In this document: one piece after another, positions 33,369 to 40,952 of the stretch
Numbering within the stretch: the first letter of the stretch is position 1
How the letters are laid out: every line of letters starts with the position of its first letter
Source of the DNA: an uncultured Prevotellaceae bacterium
GTDB taxonomy: Bacteria; Bacteroidota; Bacteroidia; Bacteroidales; Bacteroidaceae
NCBI GenBank assembly: GCA_900319385.1
Contig: ONOG01000013.1
Location: forward strand, 1-58,419
Direction of reading: 5' to 3'
Length of the DNA stretch: 58,419 nt
Notes under the pieces: model-generated
The model's database searches: none
What the model was told of the DNA's origin: nothing
What the model saw: the letters and a program-made list of their open reading frames with translations, nothing else
Made by a program: the position numbers and the translations under genes

Positions 33369-35489
33369 ATGAAACTTAAACGATTCTTCAAGGGCCTCGG
33401 CATCACGCTGGCTTCGCTGGCGGTGTTGCTCGTGATGGCATTGGTCGTGGTCCTTCATCTGCTCCATTCACCTTCCTTTCAGCAGCGTGTCCTGCGGCAG
33501 GCCGACGATTGGTTGTCGCAGAAACTGCAGACGGAGGTTGAGATTGATTCCGTGGATTTTAGCCTCTGGAAGGGTTCGGTGAACCTCTACGGACTGAACG
33601 TTGCCGACCAGCAGCAGCGTCCTCTGCTACGGACCGACACAATCAGTGTCGCCGTCGATGTGTGGTCCTTGCTCAGCCGGAAAGTGGAGGTGTCGAAGGT
33701 CGGCATCCACGGTGTGGATCTGCACCTGCTCAAGCCTTCGAAGGATGAACCTGGCAACTGGCAATTCGCCATCGATGCCTTCAAGAAAGACTCAAGCGAC
33801 AATCGCACCCAGACGCCGCCCGACGATGTGGATGGCAAGTGCAAAGCCGTCGAACTCAATCTCAGTGGTGTCTCACTCTCGCGCATTCACTTGCAATACA
33901 ATGAGAAGGAACTGGCCTTTAGTGGTCTGGAGGCTAAGAAGAGACGCCGTGAATATGTGGCCGAACTACGCGACCTGACGTACGACTGGGAGAAGACAAC
34001 GAAGAAGGGTATAAAGGTGAACCATCACCTCCATCTGCCCTCGCTCGGGCTTTCTCTGTCAAGGCAGGGGCAAGGCCCGTTGATGGTGGAGGTGAAGGGG
34101 CTGCGCTATCGGTCCGACAACCATCTGCCGCGCAAGAATTCAGGGCGGCCGAAGCGTGGATTTTTCGACGTGGGGCATCTGGACCTCACGTCCGATCTCA
34201 GCATTGAGGTGGGGGGACTGGATGTCAATGAGTTCAAACTCGCCGACCGCCCCCTGCGTCTGCGCCTCATTTCGGGCACTGTGACCGACAGCGTGACGGG
34301 CATTGACCTGCACGACTTGCGGCTGAATCTCACTTCCAAGGCCGGTGGCCTGCATCTCGACTCGGTTGTCATCCGACAAGGCGCGCACACGCAGTTGCAG
34401 TTCGATACGGCTTTTGTGCAGTTGCTTGATACGGCTTCTGGGCGCTCCTTTCAGTTCAGCACCTCTACCATCACGGGACAGACTCGCCTGCACGACATTT
34501 CACGTCCCTTTGCCCCTGTGCTCCGCGGTTTCCAACTGCCCCTCCGGTTGTCCACAAAGTTTAGCGGCAGTGCGACGGAACTGCACTTCCGAGGGGTGCG
34601 TGTCAGTACGCAGGACAAACGTTTCCAGGTTTCGGCCGACGGCGACATCTCGGGGCTGGAGCGCAAGGAACTGCTCAATGTCCACTTCCGTGTTCACTCG
34701 ATGCAGGCTCGTGGCACGGTGAAGCAGCAAATCATCAATCAGTTCACCGTCAAGAAACTGATGATGAAGCAGCTCGATGCGTTGGGTACGATTGGCTACA
34801 AGGGTGACTTTGCCGTCAAATACAAGCGTGAGGAGTTTCGCGGTGTTCTCACCTCGGTGCCTGGACCGATTACCTTCAGTTTCTGGATTGACGAAAAGCA
34901 GAAATACCTTTCGGGCAGTGCAAGCAGCAAGGGACTGGAATTGGCGCAACTCTTCGAGGCTCAGAAACTTGGGCCAGTGTCGTTCGAGTCGGACTTTAAG
35001 ATGGATATCTCGAAACAACGTACACGCCAGATGCGCCGAAACAAGGGGGGTAAACTTCCTATCGGCAGCGTGTCGGGCTCTGTGCTTGAGGCTTCGTACA
35101 AGGGTGTGAAGGTTCGCAATCTGCAGTTCGACATCGAAAGTGACGGTGCCGAGGCCTTGGGCCATGTGCATAAGCCTGGCAAAGTGGCTGAAATCGACTG
35201 CGACTTCACCTTCACCAGCACAGAGCAGGGTCAGCAGCTGAAAGTGCAGCCCCACGTGCGCCTCTTTCCTTCTGATCCTGAAAAGAAACAGCAACGAGCC
35301 GATCAACGTGCTCAGAAAAAGCAAGAACGGGCCCAGCGTCGTGAAGAACGTGCCCAGCAAAGGGCTGAGCGTCGAGAAGAGCGCGCTCAGCGCCGTGAAC
35401 AGCGTCGGCAGCAACGGGCTGAAGAGAAAGCTGCTCGTGCTGAACGAAAAGCACAGCAGTCTGTCAACCAAACAGAGCCAGAAGAGTAG
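33369..35489 (+). CDS. AsmA-like envelope protein with charged C-terminal helix
   Basis: A 706-residue protein anchored by one N-terminal membrane span (GITLASLAVLLVMALVVVLHLL), followed by a long beta-rich region. The start resembles AsmA/TamB-type lipid-transport proteins (LQTEVEIDSVDFSLWKGSVNLYGLNV is the usual first repeat). The role is probably in envelope lipid movement, but the exact subfamily is not certain. The frame is open from 33258, but that extension is the duplicated promoter, so ATG 33369 is the start. The last ~60 residues are almost only Arg, Glu, Gln, Ala and Lys (RREERAQQRAERREE...), a probable single alpha helix in the periplasm. The helicase gene follows after 5 nt. Confidence 0.75.
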   Translation: MKLKRFFKGLGITLASLAVLLVMALVVVLHLLHSPSFQQRVLRQADDWLSQKLQTEVEIDSVDFSLWKGSVNLYGLNVADQQQRPLLRTDTISVAVDVWSLLSRKVEVSKVGIHGVDLHLLKPSKDEPGNWQFAIDAFKKDSSDNRTQTPPDDVDGKCKAVELNLSGVSLSRIHLQYNEKELAFSGLEAKKRRREYVAELRDLTYDWEKTTKKGIKVNHHLHLPSLGLSLSRQGQGPLMVEVKGLRYRSDNHLPRKNSGRPKRGFFDVGHLDLTSDLSIEVGGLDVNEFKLADRPLRLRLISGTVTDSVTGIDLHDLRLNLTSKAGGLHLDSVVIRQGAHTQLQFDTAFVQLLDTASGRSFQFSTSTITGQTRLHDISRPFAPVLRGFQLPLRLSTKFSGSATELHFRGVRVSTQDKRFQVSADGDISGLERKELLNVHFRVHSMQARGTVKQQIINQFTVKKLMMKQLDALGTIGYKGDFAVKYKREEFRGVLTSVPGPITFSFWIDEKQKYLSGSASSKGLELAQLFEAQKLGPVSFESDFKMDISKQRTRQMRRNKGGKLPIGSVSGSVLEASYKGVKVRNLQFDIESDGAEALGHVHKPGKVAEIDCDFTFTSTEQGQQLKVQPHVRLFPSDPEKKQQRADQRAQKKQERAQRREERAQQRAERREERAQRREQRRQQRAEEKAARAERKAQQSVNQTEPEE

Positions 35490-35494
35490 CAGTC

Positions 35495-37543
35495 ATGAAT
35501 CCGCAAGATATTGACATTCAGCAGAACCCGCAGCTCCAGAATGCGCTCAATCTGGTGCGGCACACCTCGCAGTCGCTCTTCCTCACCGGAAAGGCCGGCA
35601 CTGGCAAATCGACCTTCTTGCGCTATGTCTGTCAGAACACCAAGAAGCAGTATGTCGTCCTGGCTCCCACAGGCATCGCTGCCATCAATGCCGGAGGACA
35701 GACTCTGCATAGTTTTTTCAAACTGCCTTTCCATCCCCTCACGCCCGACGATCCCCGTTATGCGGGCAGACGTTTGCGAGACTTTCTTAAATATAACAAG
35801 GAGCATATCCGACTGATTCGACGCCTCGAACTCATCATCATCGACGAGATCAGTATGGTGCGCCCCGACATCATCGATTTCATCGACCGCATCCTCCGTC
35901 ACTATTCTGGCAACAGTCGTCAGCCTTTTGGTGGCAAGCAACTGCTGCTCGTCGGCGATATCTTCCAACTCGAACCTGTCGTCACCCGCGACGAGCGTGA
36001 CATTCTCCGCCGTTTCTACGAGACACCCTTTTTCTTTTCTGCCCATGTCTTCCGCGATATAGAGCTGGTCAGCATCGAACTGACGAAGGTGTATCGGCAG
36101 ACCGACCGCGCCTTTATCACCATCCTCGACCACATCCGCCAGGGACAGGCTACGCAGGCCGACCTCCAGCTGATGAACATGAGGAGCCTCCCTGACCCGG
36201 CCTCCAGCTCGCTCCAAGGGGATGAGGCCGAAGGTTTATTTCAGATTACGCTTGCCACACGTCGCGACACCGTCAACAACATTAACCAAAGCAGGCTCGA
36301 TCAGCTTGAAGGCGACGTCATGACCTTCAAAGGCGTGGTGCAGGGCGAATTTCCGGAAACAGCGATGCCCACCGTGCTGGACCTGCAACTGAAGGTCGGC
36401 GCACAGATTATCTTTGTAAAGAACGACCGCGAACGCCGTTGGGTGAACGGAACGCTGGGCGTCATTACTGGCATCTCCGAAGACGGCACCCAGCTCTATA
36501 TCGTTGACGACCAAGGCCAGGAGCACGATGTCGAACGGGCGCAGTGGGCCAATGTCCGCTACACCTACAACGAGCAAGAGAAAAAGATTGAAGAGGAGGA
36601 ACTCGGTGTGTTCATCCAGTTCCCAGTCCGTCTGGCTTGGGCCATCACCATCCATAAAAGCCAGGGTCTCACCTTCGACCATGTCCGCATCGACTTTACT
36701 GGAGGCGTCTTTGCCGGTGGCCAGGCCTATGTAGCCCTGAGCCGTTGCCGCAGTCTCGAAGGTCTGCAACTCACCCAGCCCCTCACTCCCAGCGACATAT
36801 TTGTCAACCCCAACATCGTCACCTTCAGTCAGCGCTTCAACAACCAGCATGCCGTCGATGTAGCCCTACGCCGAGCGCAAGCCGATATCCAGTATGCCGA
36901 TGCCATCCAGGCTTTCGATCGCTGCGACTTTGCCACAGCCATCGACCAGCTCATCCTCGCCATGCACTCGCGCTACGATATAGAGAAACCTTGGGCACGC
37001 CGACTCATCCGCCACAAGCTCAGCGTCATCACACGCCAGCAGCACCAACTGGATGATATCCAAGAACAACTAAAAAAAATGCAGCAAGAGATGGACGAAC
37101 ACCACCGCCTGCTGCGCCGATTTTCTGAAGAATACATCCGCTTGGCCGAGCAGAGCACCGAACTCGACGACCCACGTTCGGCAATTGCTAATTACGACAA
37201 AGCCTTGCAACTCTGCCCCGACAACACCGATGCTCTCATCGGCAAGTCGCGTGTCCAGCTTTCCCAACGCCGGCTGCAACGTGCCCTCACTACCATCAAC
37301 CAAGCCCTACAGCTCTCTCCCCATTCGTTCAAAGCCCTCTACACCCGAGGTAAGATTCTCTTTCAGCAGCGTAACCTCGACGCCGCTGCAGCCGACCTTG
37401 ACCGCTGTACGTCCCTGCGCAAAGACAATATCTCTGCCCATCAACTCTTCGGCGACATCCTCGCTGCACAGGGCGACGAAGATGCAGCTGCTGTCCAGTG
37501 GGCCATCGCAGAACAGCTGAGAAAAAGAAAGGGGGACTGTTAA
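35495..37543 (+). CDS. Pif1/RecD-like helicase with C-terminal TPR domain
   Basis: A 682-residue superfamily 1B ATPase. Walker A is GKAGTGKST (32-40), Walker B LIIIDEISM, then the VGDIFQLEPV motif, TKVYRQ, and a C-terminal SF1 motif WAITIHKSQGLTFD with YVALSRCRSLEGL. The Pif1-type core ends near residue 430. A coiled-coil stretch (IQEQLKKMQQEMDEHHRLL) and about four TPR units (AIANYDKALQLCPDNTDAL, ALTTINQALQLSPHSFKAL) follow; these suggest a protein partner. It probably unwinds DNA 5' to 3' in repair or replication. It is likely cotranscribed with the AsmA-like gene, from which it is separated by 5 nt. Its stop codon overlaps that of convergent rfbB. Confidence 0.88.
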   Translation: MNPQDIDIQQNPQLQNALNLVRHTSQSLFLTGKAGTGKSTFLRYVCQNTKKQYVVLAPTGIAAINAGGQTLHSFFKLPFHPLTPDDPRYAGRRLRDFLKYNKEHIRLIRRLELIIIDEISMVRPDIIDFIDRILRHYSGNSRQPFGGKQLLLVGDIFQLEPVVTRDERDILRRFYETPFFFSAHVFRDIELVSIELTKVYRQTDRAFITILDHIRQGQATQADLQLMNMRSLPDPASSSLQGDEAEGLFQITLATRRDTVNNINQSRLDQLEGDVMTFKGVVQGEFPETAMPTVLDLQLKVGAQIIFVKNDRERRWVNGTLGVITGISEDGTQLYIVDDQGQEHDVERAQWANVRYTYNEQEKKIEEEELGVFIQFPVRLAWAITIHKSQGLTFDHVRIDFTGGVFAGGQAYVALSRCRSLEGLQLTQPLTPSDIFVNPNIVTFSQRFNNQHAVDVALRRAQADIQYADAIQAFDRCDFATAIDQLILAMHSRYDIEKPWARRLIRHKLSVITRQQHQLDDIQEQLKKMQQEMDEHHRLLRRFSEEYIRLAEQSTELDDPRSAIANYDKALQLCPDNTDALIGKSRVQLSQRRLQRALTTINQALQLSPHSFKALYTRGKILFQQRNLDAAAADLDRCTSLRKDNISAHQLFGDILAAQGDEDAAAVQWAIAEQLRKRKGDC

Positions 37544-37551
37544 CGTCCCCC
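37531..37551. terminator. Hairpin spanning two convergent stop codons
   Basis: GGGGGAC (37531-37537) and GTCCCCC (37545-37551) pair around TGTTAAC. The TTAA at 37540-37543 serves as the stop (TAA) of both the helicase and rfbB. T or A runs flank only weakly. Confidence 0.6.
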
Positions 37552-38703
37552 GTACATCTGTTCGTAGTATTTCTGATAGTCGCCGCTCGTCACGTCCTCG
37601 ATCCAGTCCTGATGCGTCAGGTTCCAGCGGATGGTCTTCACGATGCCGTCGGCAAACTTTGTGTCGGGCAACCATCCCAGTTCGCTGTGAATCTTCGACG
37701 GGTCGATGGCATAGCGCTGATCGTGACCCAGGCGGTCCTTCACAAAGGTAATGAGGTCATCGTTAATCCATGAGATATCCGTGTCCTCCACCGACTGTGC
37801 CTCGTCGCCTGGATGGCTGAGGCTCACCCGCTTCTTCAGCACACGACGCATCTCCGGCTCCTCAGCCATGATGTCGTGAATGGTTTTGATGGTCAACCGC
37901 ACGATGTCGATGTTCGTCATCTCGTTGTGTCCTCCCACGTTGTACACCTCGCCTTCGCGACCTTTGCGCACCACCAGGTCGATTGCTCGACAGTGGTCCT
38001 CCACATAGAGCCAGTCGCGCACATTCTGTCCGTCGCCATATACCGGCAGTTTCTTGCCGCTAAGAATGTTGTTGATGATGAGCGGAATCAACTTCTCAGG
38101 AAAGTGATACGGACCGTAGTTGTTCGAGCAACGCGTAATGGTCACCGGCATCTTGTAGGTGTCATGATAAGCCATCACAATCATGTCTGCGCTCGTCTTC
38201 GATGCGCTGTAGGGTGAATGGGGACACAAGGGTGTCTGCTCGGTGAAAAAACCTTCACTACCCAGCGAACCATAAACCTCGTCTGTGCTGACCTGATGGT
38301 AGCGCACACCAGGGCGCCACGTCGGGTAGCCCTGTTCGTCGCGGCCAGTCACCCAAGCCCGACGAGCCGCATCCAGCAAGTTCTGGGTGCCTAAAATATT
38401 CGTTTGCAGAAACAGTTGCGGATTTTCAATCGAACGATCTACATGACTCTCGGCAGCGAAGTTCACCACCACATCGAAGTCATATTGCTCAAACAACTCG
38501 CCGACCAGCTTTGCATCGCCGATGTCGCCGCGATGGAAAAAACATCGCACGTTGTCGATGTCGTCGGCAATCGTCTTCAGATTGCCGGCATAGGTCAGTG
38601 CATCCAGCACGACAATACGCACGTCGTCGTACTTACCGAGCATATACTTAACAAAGTTGGCTCCGATAAATCCGGCCGCACCTGTCACAAGATAAGTCTT
38701 CAT
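37540..38703 (-). CDS. rfbB: dTDP-glucose 4,6-dehydratase
   Basis: A 387-residue short-chain dehydrogenase/reductase that converts dTDP-glucose to dTDP-4-keto-6-deoxyglucose, the branch point to dTDP-rhamnose and other deoxysugars of surface glycans. The NAD-binding glycine motif GAAGFIG is at 8-14, followed by NFAAESHVDRSIENP, the active-site STDEVYGSLG and YSASK (Tyr and Lys of the SDR catalytic set), and RCSNNYGPYHFPEKLIPL. Length is slightly above the usual 350-380. No rfbA, rfbC or rfbD is adjacent. A -7 box lies at 38743-38750. It overlaps the helicase gene by 4 nt, tail to tail. Confidence 0.96.
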   Translation of the reverse strand: MKTYLVTGAAGFIGANFVKYMLGKYDDVRIVVLDALTYAGNLKTIADDIDNVRCFFHRGDIGDAKLVGELFEQYDFDVVVNFAAESHVDRSIENPQLFLQTNILGTQNLLDAARRAWVTGRDEQGYPTWRPGVRYHQVSTDEVYGSLGSEGFFTEQTPLCPHSPYSASKTSADMIVMAYHDTYKMPVTITRCSNNYGPYHFPEKLIPLIINNILSGKKLPVYGDGQNVRDWLYVEDHCRAIDLVVRKGREGEVYNVGGHNEMTNIDIVRLTIKTIHDIMAEEPEMRRVLKKRVSLSHPGDEAQSVEDTDISWINDDLITFVKDRLGHDQRYAIDPSKIHSELGWLPDTKFADGIVKTIRWNLTHQDWIEDVTSGDYQKYYEQMYGGR

Positions 38704-38742
38704 AAGTATTTCAGTAGGTTATTGTGTTGAATATATGGTGCG

Positions 38743-38750
38743 CAAAGTTA
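38743..38750 (-). promoter_or_regulatory. -7 box for rfbB
   Basis: CAAAGTTA on the plus strand is TAACTTTG on the minus strand, in a TTGTCGTAACTTTG context identical to that before kdgK (57141) and close to the duplicated cassettes. It is 40 nt before the ATG. Confidence 0.6.
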
Positions 38751-38763
38751 CGACAATAAATTG

Positions 38764-38922
38764 AAAATTAAAAATTATAAATTAAAAATTAACAATTAGC
38801 CTGCTGGCTGGCGTATTTCTTTTCTGTTGAGTTGGAAGAATAGTAAGCTGTCCGGCAGGCTTTTTAATTTTTAGTTTTTAATTTTTAATTTTTCACTTTT
38901 CACTTTTTACTTTTCACTTTTT
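38764..38922. repeat. Inverted-repeat element, copy 2, with AT-rich arms and AAGTGAAA run
   Basis: The core 38799-38860 (62 bp) runs from GCCTGCTGG to CCGGCAGGC and is nearly the reverse complement of 29724-29785. ATTAAAAATTA words lie on both sides, then inverted AAGTGAAA copies up to the lipoprotein promoter. Confidence 0.85.
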
Positions 38923-38927
38923 TATCG

Positions 38928-38972
38928 TACCTTTGCCCCACGATCACAATGAAACAACTCCAATCATCATGA
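38928..38972 (+). promoter_or_regulatory. Lipoprotein promoter and seven-codon upstream frame
   Basis: TACCTTTG at 38928-38935 is the -7 box. An ATG at 38949 opens a seven-codon frame whose TGA (38970-38972) overlaps the ATG of the lipoprotein gene (38969) as ATGA. Confidence 0.5.
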
Positions 38973-40036
38973 AACATCATCTCACCCCCCTTGCGCTGTT
39001 GGCAGCAATAATTTCGTTCACACTATTGTCCTGCGACCGTGGCCACGACTATTGGTACGACCGCGGCTATAACCCTGGTGGAAACACAGGCGGAGGCAGT
39101 CAAGACAACGACGAACCCACCCTGGCCGGAGGCTGGAAAGGCGCGCTCAATCTCTCCTACAGCCGCTACGACCACACCTTCATATCTAACGAACAGTGCA
39201 TCCTCGTCACACCCAATACGCATAATAGTCAGATTGGCGAAGGCGAGATGGTCTGCTTCTACGACGATACCGCCAGTCCCATTGCTTGGGAAAGCCTCTA
39301 TTTCACTTGGTACACCAACACCGACGGCAGCGTCGCCATCAACTTCCCTTGCGACCCCTCGCTCAATTCCACACTACGAGGCACCACCATCAAGGGCGGA
39401 GTTATGACTGGCGTCAGCGAAGGTGGCATCTCCACACTCTTCACCCTCGAACCCATCTCCGACGACTACTTTGCCGACTGGGGACTGTACGATTCTACAA
39501 CCAAATATGGTGTCAGCTATCGCAACATACCCATCTCCGGACAATGGACCGGTTCCATGGGCATCTACTATGAGGAGGGAGGTGAGACTTGGGATGCAGA
39601 ACACTCCAACATCCGTTTCATCCCTTCCAAAGAAAATGAACTTCGCGGCAAAGGCGAGGACCAGGAATTCTACACCCGTCCTTGTCCTGTGAAATATGAG
39701 AGCTTTGAATTTGAGTGGGAAGAGGAAGACGGCATACTCTACCTCAACTATCCCTCAGCACCCGAACTCAGCCTCGCTGTTTACGACATCGTCATAGCCG
39801 AAGACCAGTTCTACTGTTCCTATAACAGCAATGACGAAGTGCGCACGTTGTGCCTATCCCGTCTGCCGAAGAGTTACACCGACTGGAACCTTTACGACCC
39901 CGACCAGCACTACACCTGCGTACGGTGGGAAACGCCGACTTCAGAGGCACGAAGCCGAAAGATTCAGCGCAACCAAAGCCACGGAACTCGACGGAACCTC
40001 GGAACGAAGCCCGAACGGAAGGGTAGGGTCGGTTGA
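38969..40036 (+). CDS. Putative lipoprotein of unknown function
   Basis: A 355-residue predicted lipoprotein: signal segment with lipobox LLSC (Cys22), then a short Gly/Asn linker (GYNPGGNTGGG). The mature part holds two related ~130-residue halves, each starting with a GxWxGxM/L strand (AGGWKGALNLSYSRY, SGQWTGSMGIYYEE) and ending with a DWxLYD motif (DWGLYDSTTKYG, DWNLYDPDQHYT), so it looks like an internal duplication of a beta-rich domain. I do not recognise the family. The final ~30 residues are very basic (EARSRKIQRNQSHGTRRN) and unlike the rest, suggesting that a frameshift or DNA insertion replaced the original tail. The upstream start at 38933 is rejected because it lies in the promoter. 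Confidence 0.65.
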   Translation: MKHHLTPLALLAAIISFTLLSCDRGHDYWYDRGYNPGGNTGGGSQDNDEPTLAGGWKGALNLSYSRYDHTFISNEQCILVTPNTHNSQIGEGEMVCFYDDTASPIAWESLYFTWYTNTDGSVAINFPCDPSLNSTLRGTTIKGGVMTGVSEGGISTLFTLEPISDDYFADWGLYDSTTKYGVSYRNIPISGQWTGSMGIYYEEGGETWDAEHSNIRFIPSKENELRGKGEDQEFYTRPCPVKYESFEFEWEEEDGILYLNYPSAPELSLAVYDIVIAEDQFYCSYNSNDEVRTLCLSRLPKSYTDWNLYDPDQHYTCVRWETPTSEARSRKIQRNQSHGTRRNLGTKPERKGRVG

Positions 40037-40045
40037 CCTTGAATG

Positions 40046-40119
40046 TTCGATTAACATCAGACGTTTTCTCGCCATGACAAAGTTCAAACAAGTTTGACTT
40101 TGTTCATTTGGCTGAACGA
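40046..40119. repeat. 74-bp dispersed repeat, copy 2
   Basis: Counterpart of 5211-5284: same length, same first 24 bases, same CAAACnAGTTTG palindrome (40085-40096) and the same CTGAACGA end. Confidence 0.75.
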
Positions 40120-40125
40120 AAACGT

Positions 40126-40620
40126 TCACTTTTCTCCCAGTTCAATCACTTCGAGGTCTTTAATTTCATTGCCGTCGATGCTGAATCGGACAAGGGTGCG
40201 TACTTTGTGAAATCCGCTGATGCCAGCGGCACCAGGGTTGATGTGAAGCAGGTGGAGGGTCTGGTCGTAGAGCACACGCAGGATGTGTGAATGACCGCTG
40301 ATGAACAGTTGAGGCGGACGGGTAAACAGGCTGCCGCGGATGCTTGGATCGTAGTGGCCAGGATAGCCACCGATGTGCTTCATCAGGACATCGACCTGTT
40401 CGCAGCGAAAGCGATATTTCTCGCTGAACAGATGTCGAAGGTCGCCACCGTCGATGTTTCCATAGACTGCACGCAGCGTGGCTATCTGCTGAAGCTTTTC
40501 GGCCACCTCGAGGCTGCCGATGTCGCCGGCATGCCAGATTTCGTCACACTCGGCAAAATATTTCGCGTAGCGGTTGTCCCAATAGCCGTGGGTGTCGGAG
40601 AGGAGTCCTATGCGGGTCAT
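40126..40620 (-). CDS. YfcE/MJ0936-type metallophosphoesterase
   Basis: A 164-residue calcineurin-like phosphodiesterase. Metal ligands appear in LLSDTHGYWD, WHAGDIGS, VYGNID and ISGHSHI, the usual order for the small YfcE/MJ0936 family, which hydrolyses phosphodiesters; the physiological substrate is unknown. The frame is open to 40701, but the first 27 residues of that version are AT-repeat sequence and the fold starts at MTRIGLLSD, so ATG 40620 is taken. A -7 box at 40671-40678 leaves a ~45-nt leader containing a TTAAAAATTGAAAATTG repeat. It is divergent from the 40953 gene. Confidence 0.88.
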   Translation of the reverse strand: MTRIGLLSDTHGYWDNRYAKYFAECDEIWHAGDIGSLEVAEKLQQIATLRAVYGNIDGGDLRHLFSEKYRFRCEQVDVLMKHIGGYPGHYDPSIRGSLFTRPPQLFISGHSHILRVLYDQTLHLLHINPGAAGISGFHKVRTLVRFSIDGNEIKDLEVIELGEK

Positions 40621-40670
40621 TCGATAATTAAAAATTGAAAATTGATATGGCTTTTTAAGCGTTTCGCCTG

Positions 40671-40678
40671 CAAAGTTA
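40671..40678 (-). promoter_or_regulatory. -7 box for the phosphoesterase gene
   Basis: CAAAGTTA (TAACTTTG on the minus strand), 51 nt before ATG 40620. It lies inside the longer open frame, supporting the shorter start. No convincing -33 element. Confidence 0.5.
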
Positions 40679-40754
40679 ATGATTTTGTGGGATTCTTTCA
40701 TCTATTTCAATTCTCAATTTTTTACTTTCGGTGGAATACTGCTATGCTAATTAT

Positions 40755-40800
40755 CCCAATCTATAGGGTCTGGCTTAGGCCCCTGTCCCTATAGTTTGGG
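40755..40800. promoter_or_regulatory. Strong hairpin in a divergent intergenic region
   Basis: CCCAATCTATAGGG (40755-40768) pairs with CCCTATAGTTTGGG (40787-40800), 13 of 14 positions. The loop contains a further GGC/GCC pair. It lies between the phosphoesterase (leftward) and the duplicated promoter cassette (rightward). Role unknown: relic terminator, operator or mobile palindrome. Confidence 0.6.
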
Positions 40801-40820
40801 CGATGAAAATGAAAATCTTT

Positions 40821-40945
40821 GTCTTTCATTTTGTTTTCCGCTTACTTAGTCGTAACTTTGGCTCTGCCGAAGTTACTCCCGTTCGGGAAAAAACTGAAAA
40901 ACTTCGTCTTTCATTTTGTTTTCCGCTCACTTAGTCGTAACTTTG
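40821..40945 (+). promoter_or_regulatory. Tandemly duplicated promoter cassette, Trp/Arg-rich protein gene
   Basis: 40821-40860 and 40906-40945 are identical in 39 of 40 positions (period 85). Each has TTG (40831, 40916), a 19-bp spacer and TAACTTTG (40853-40860, 40938-40945). The second -7 box ends 7 nt before the ATG. The cassette is related to that at 33238. Confidence 0.85.
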
Positions 40946-40952
40946 TCCCCAA

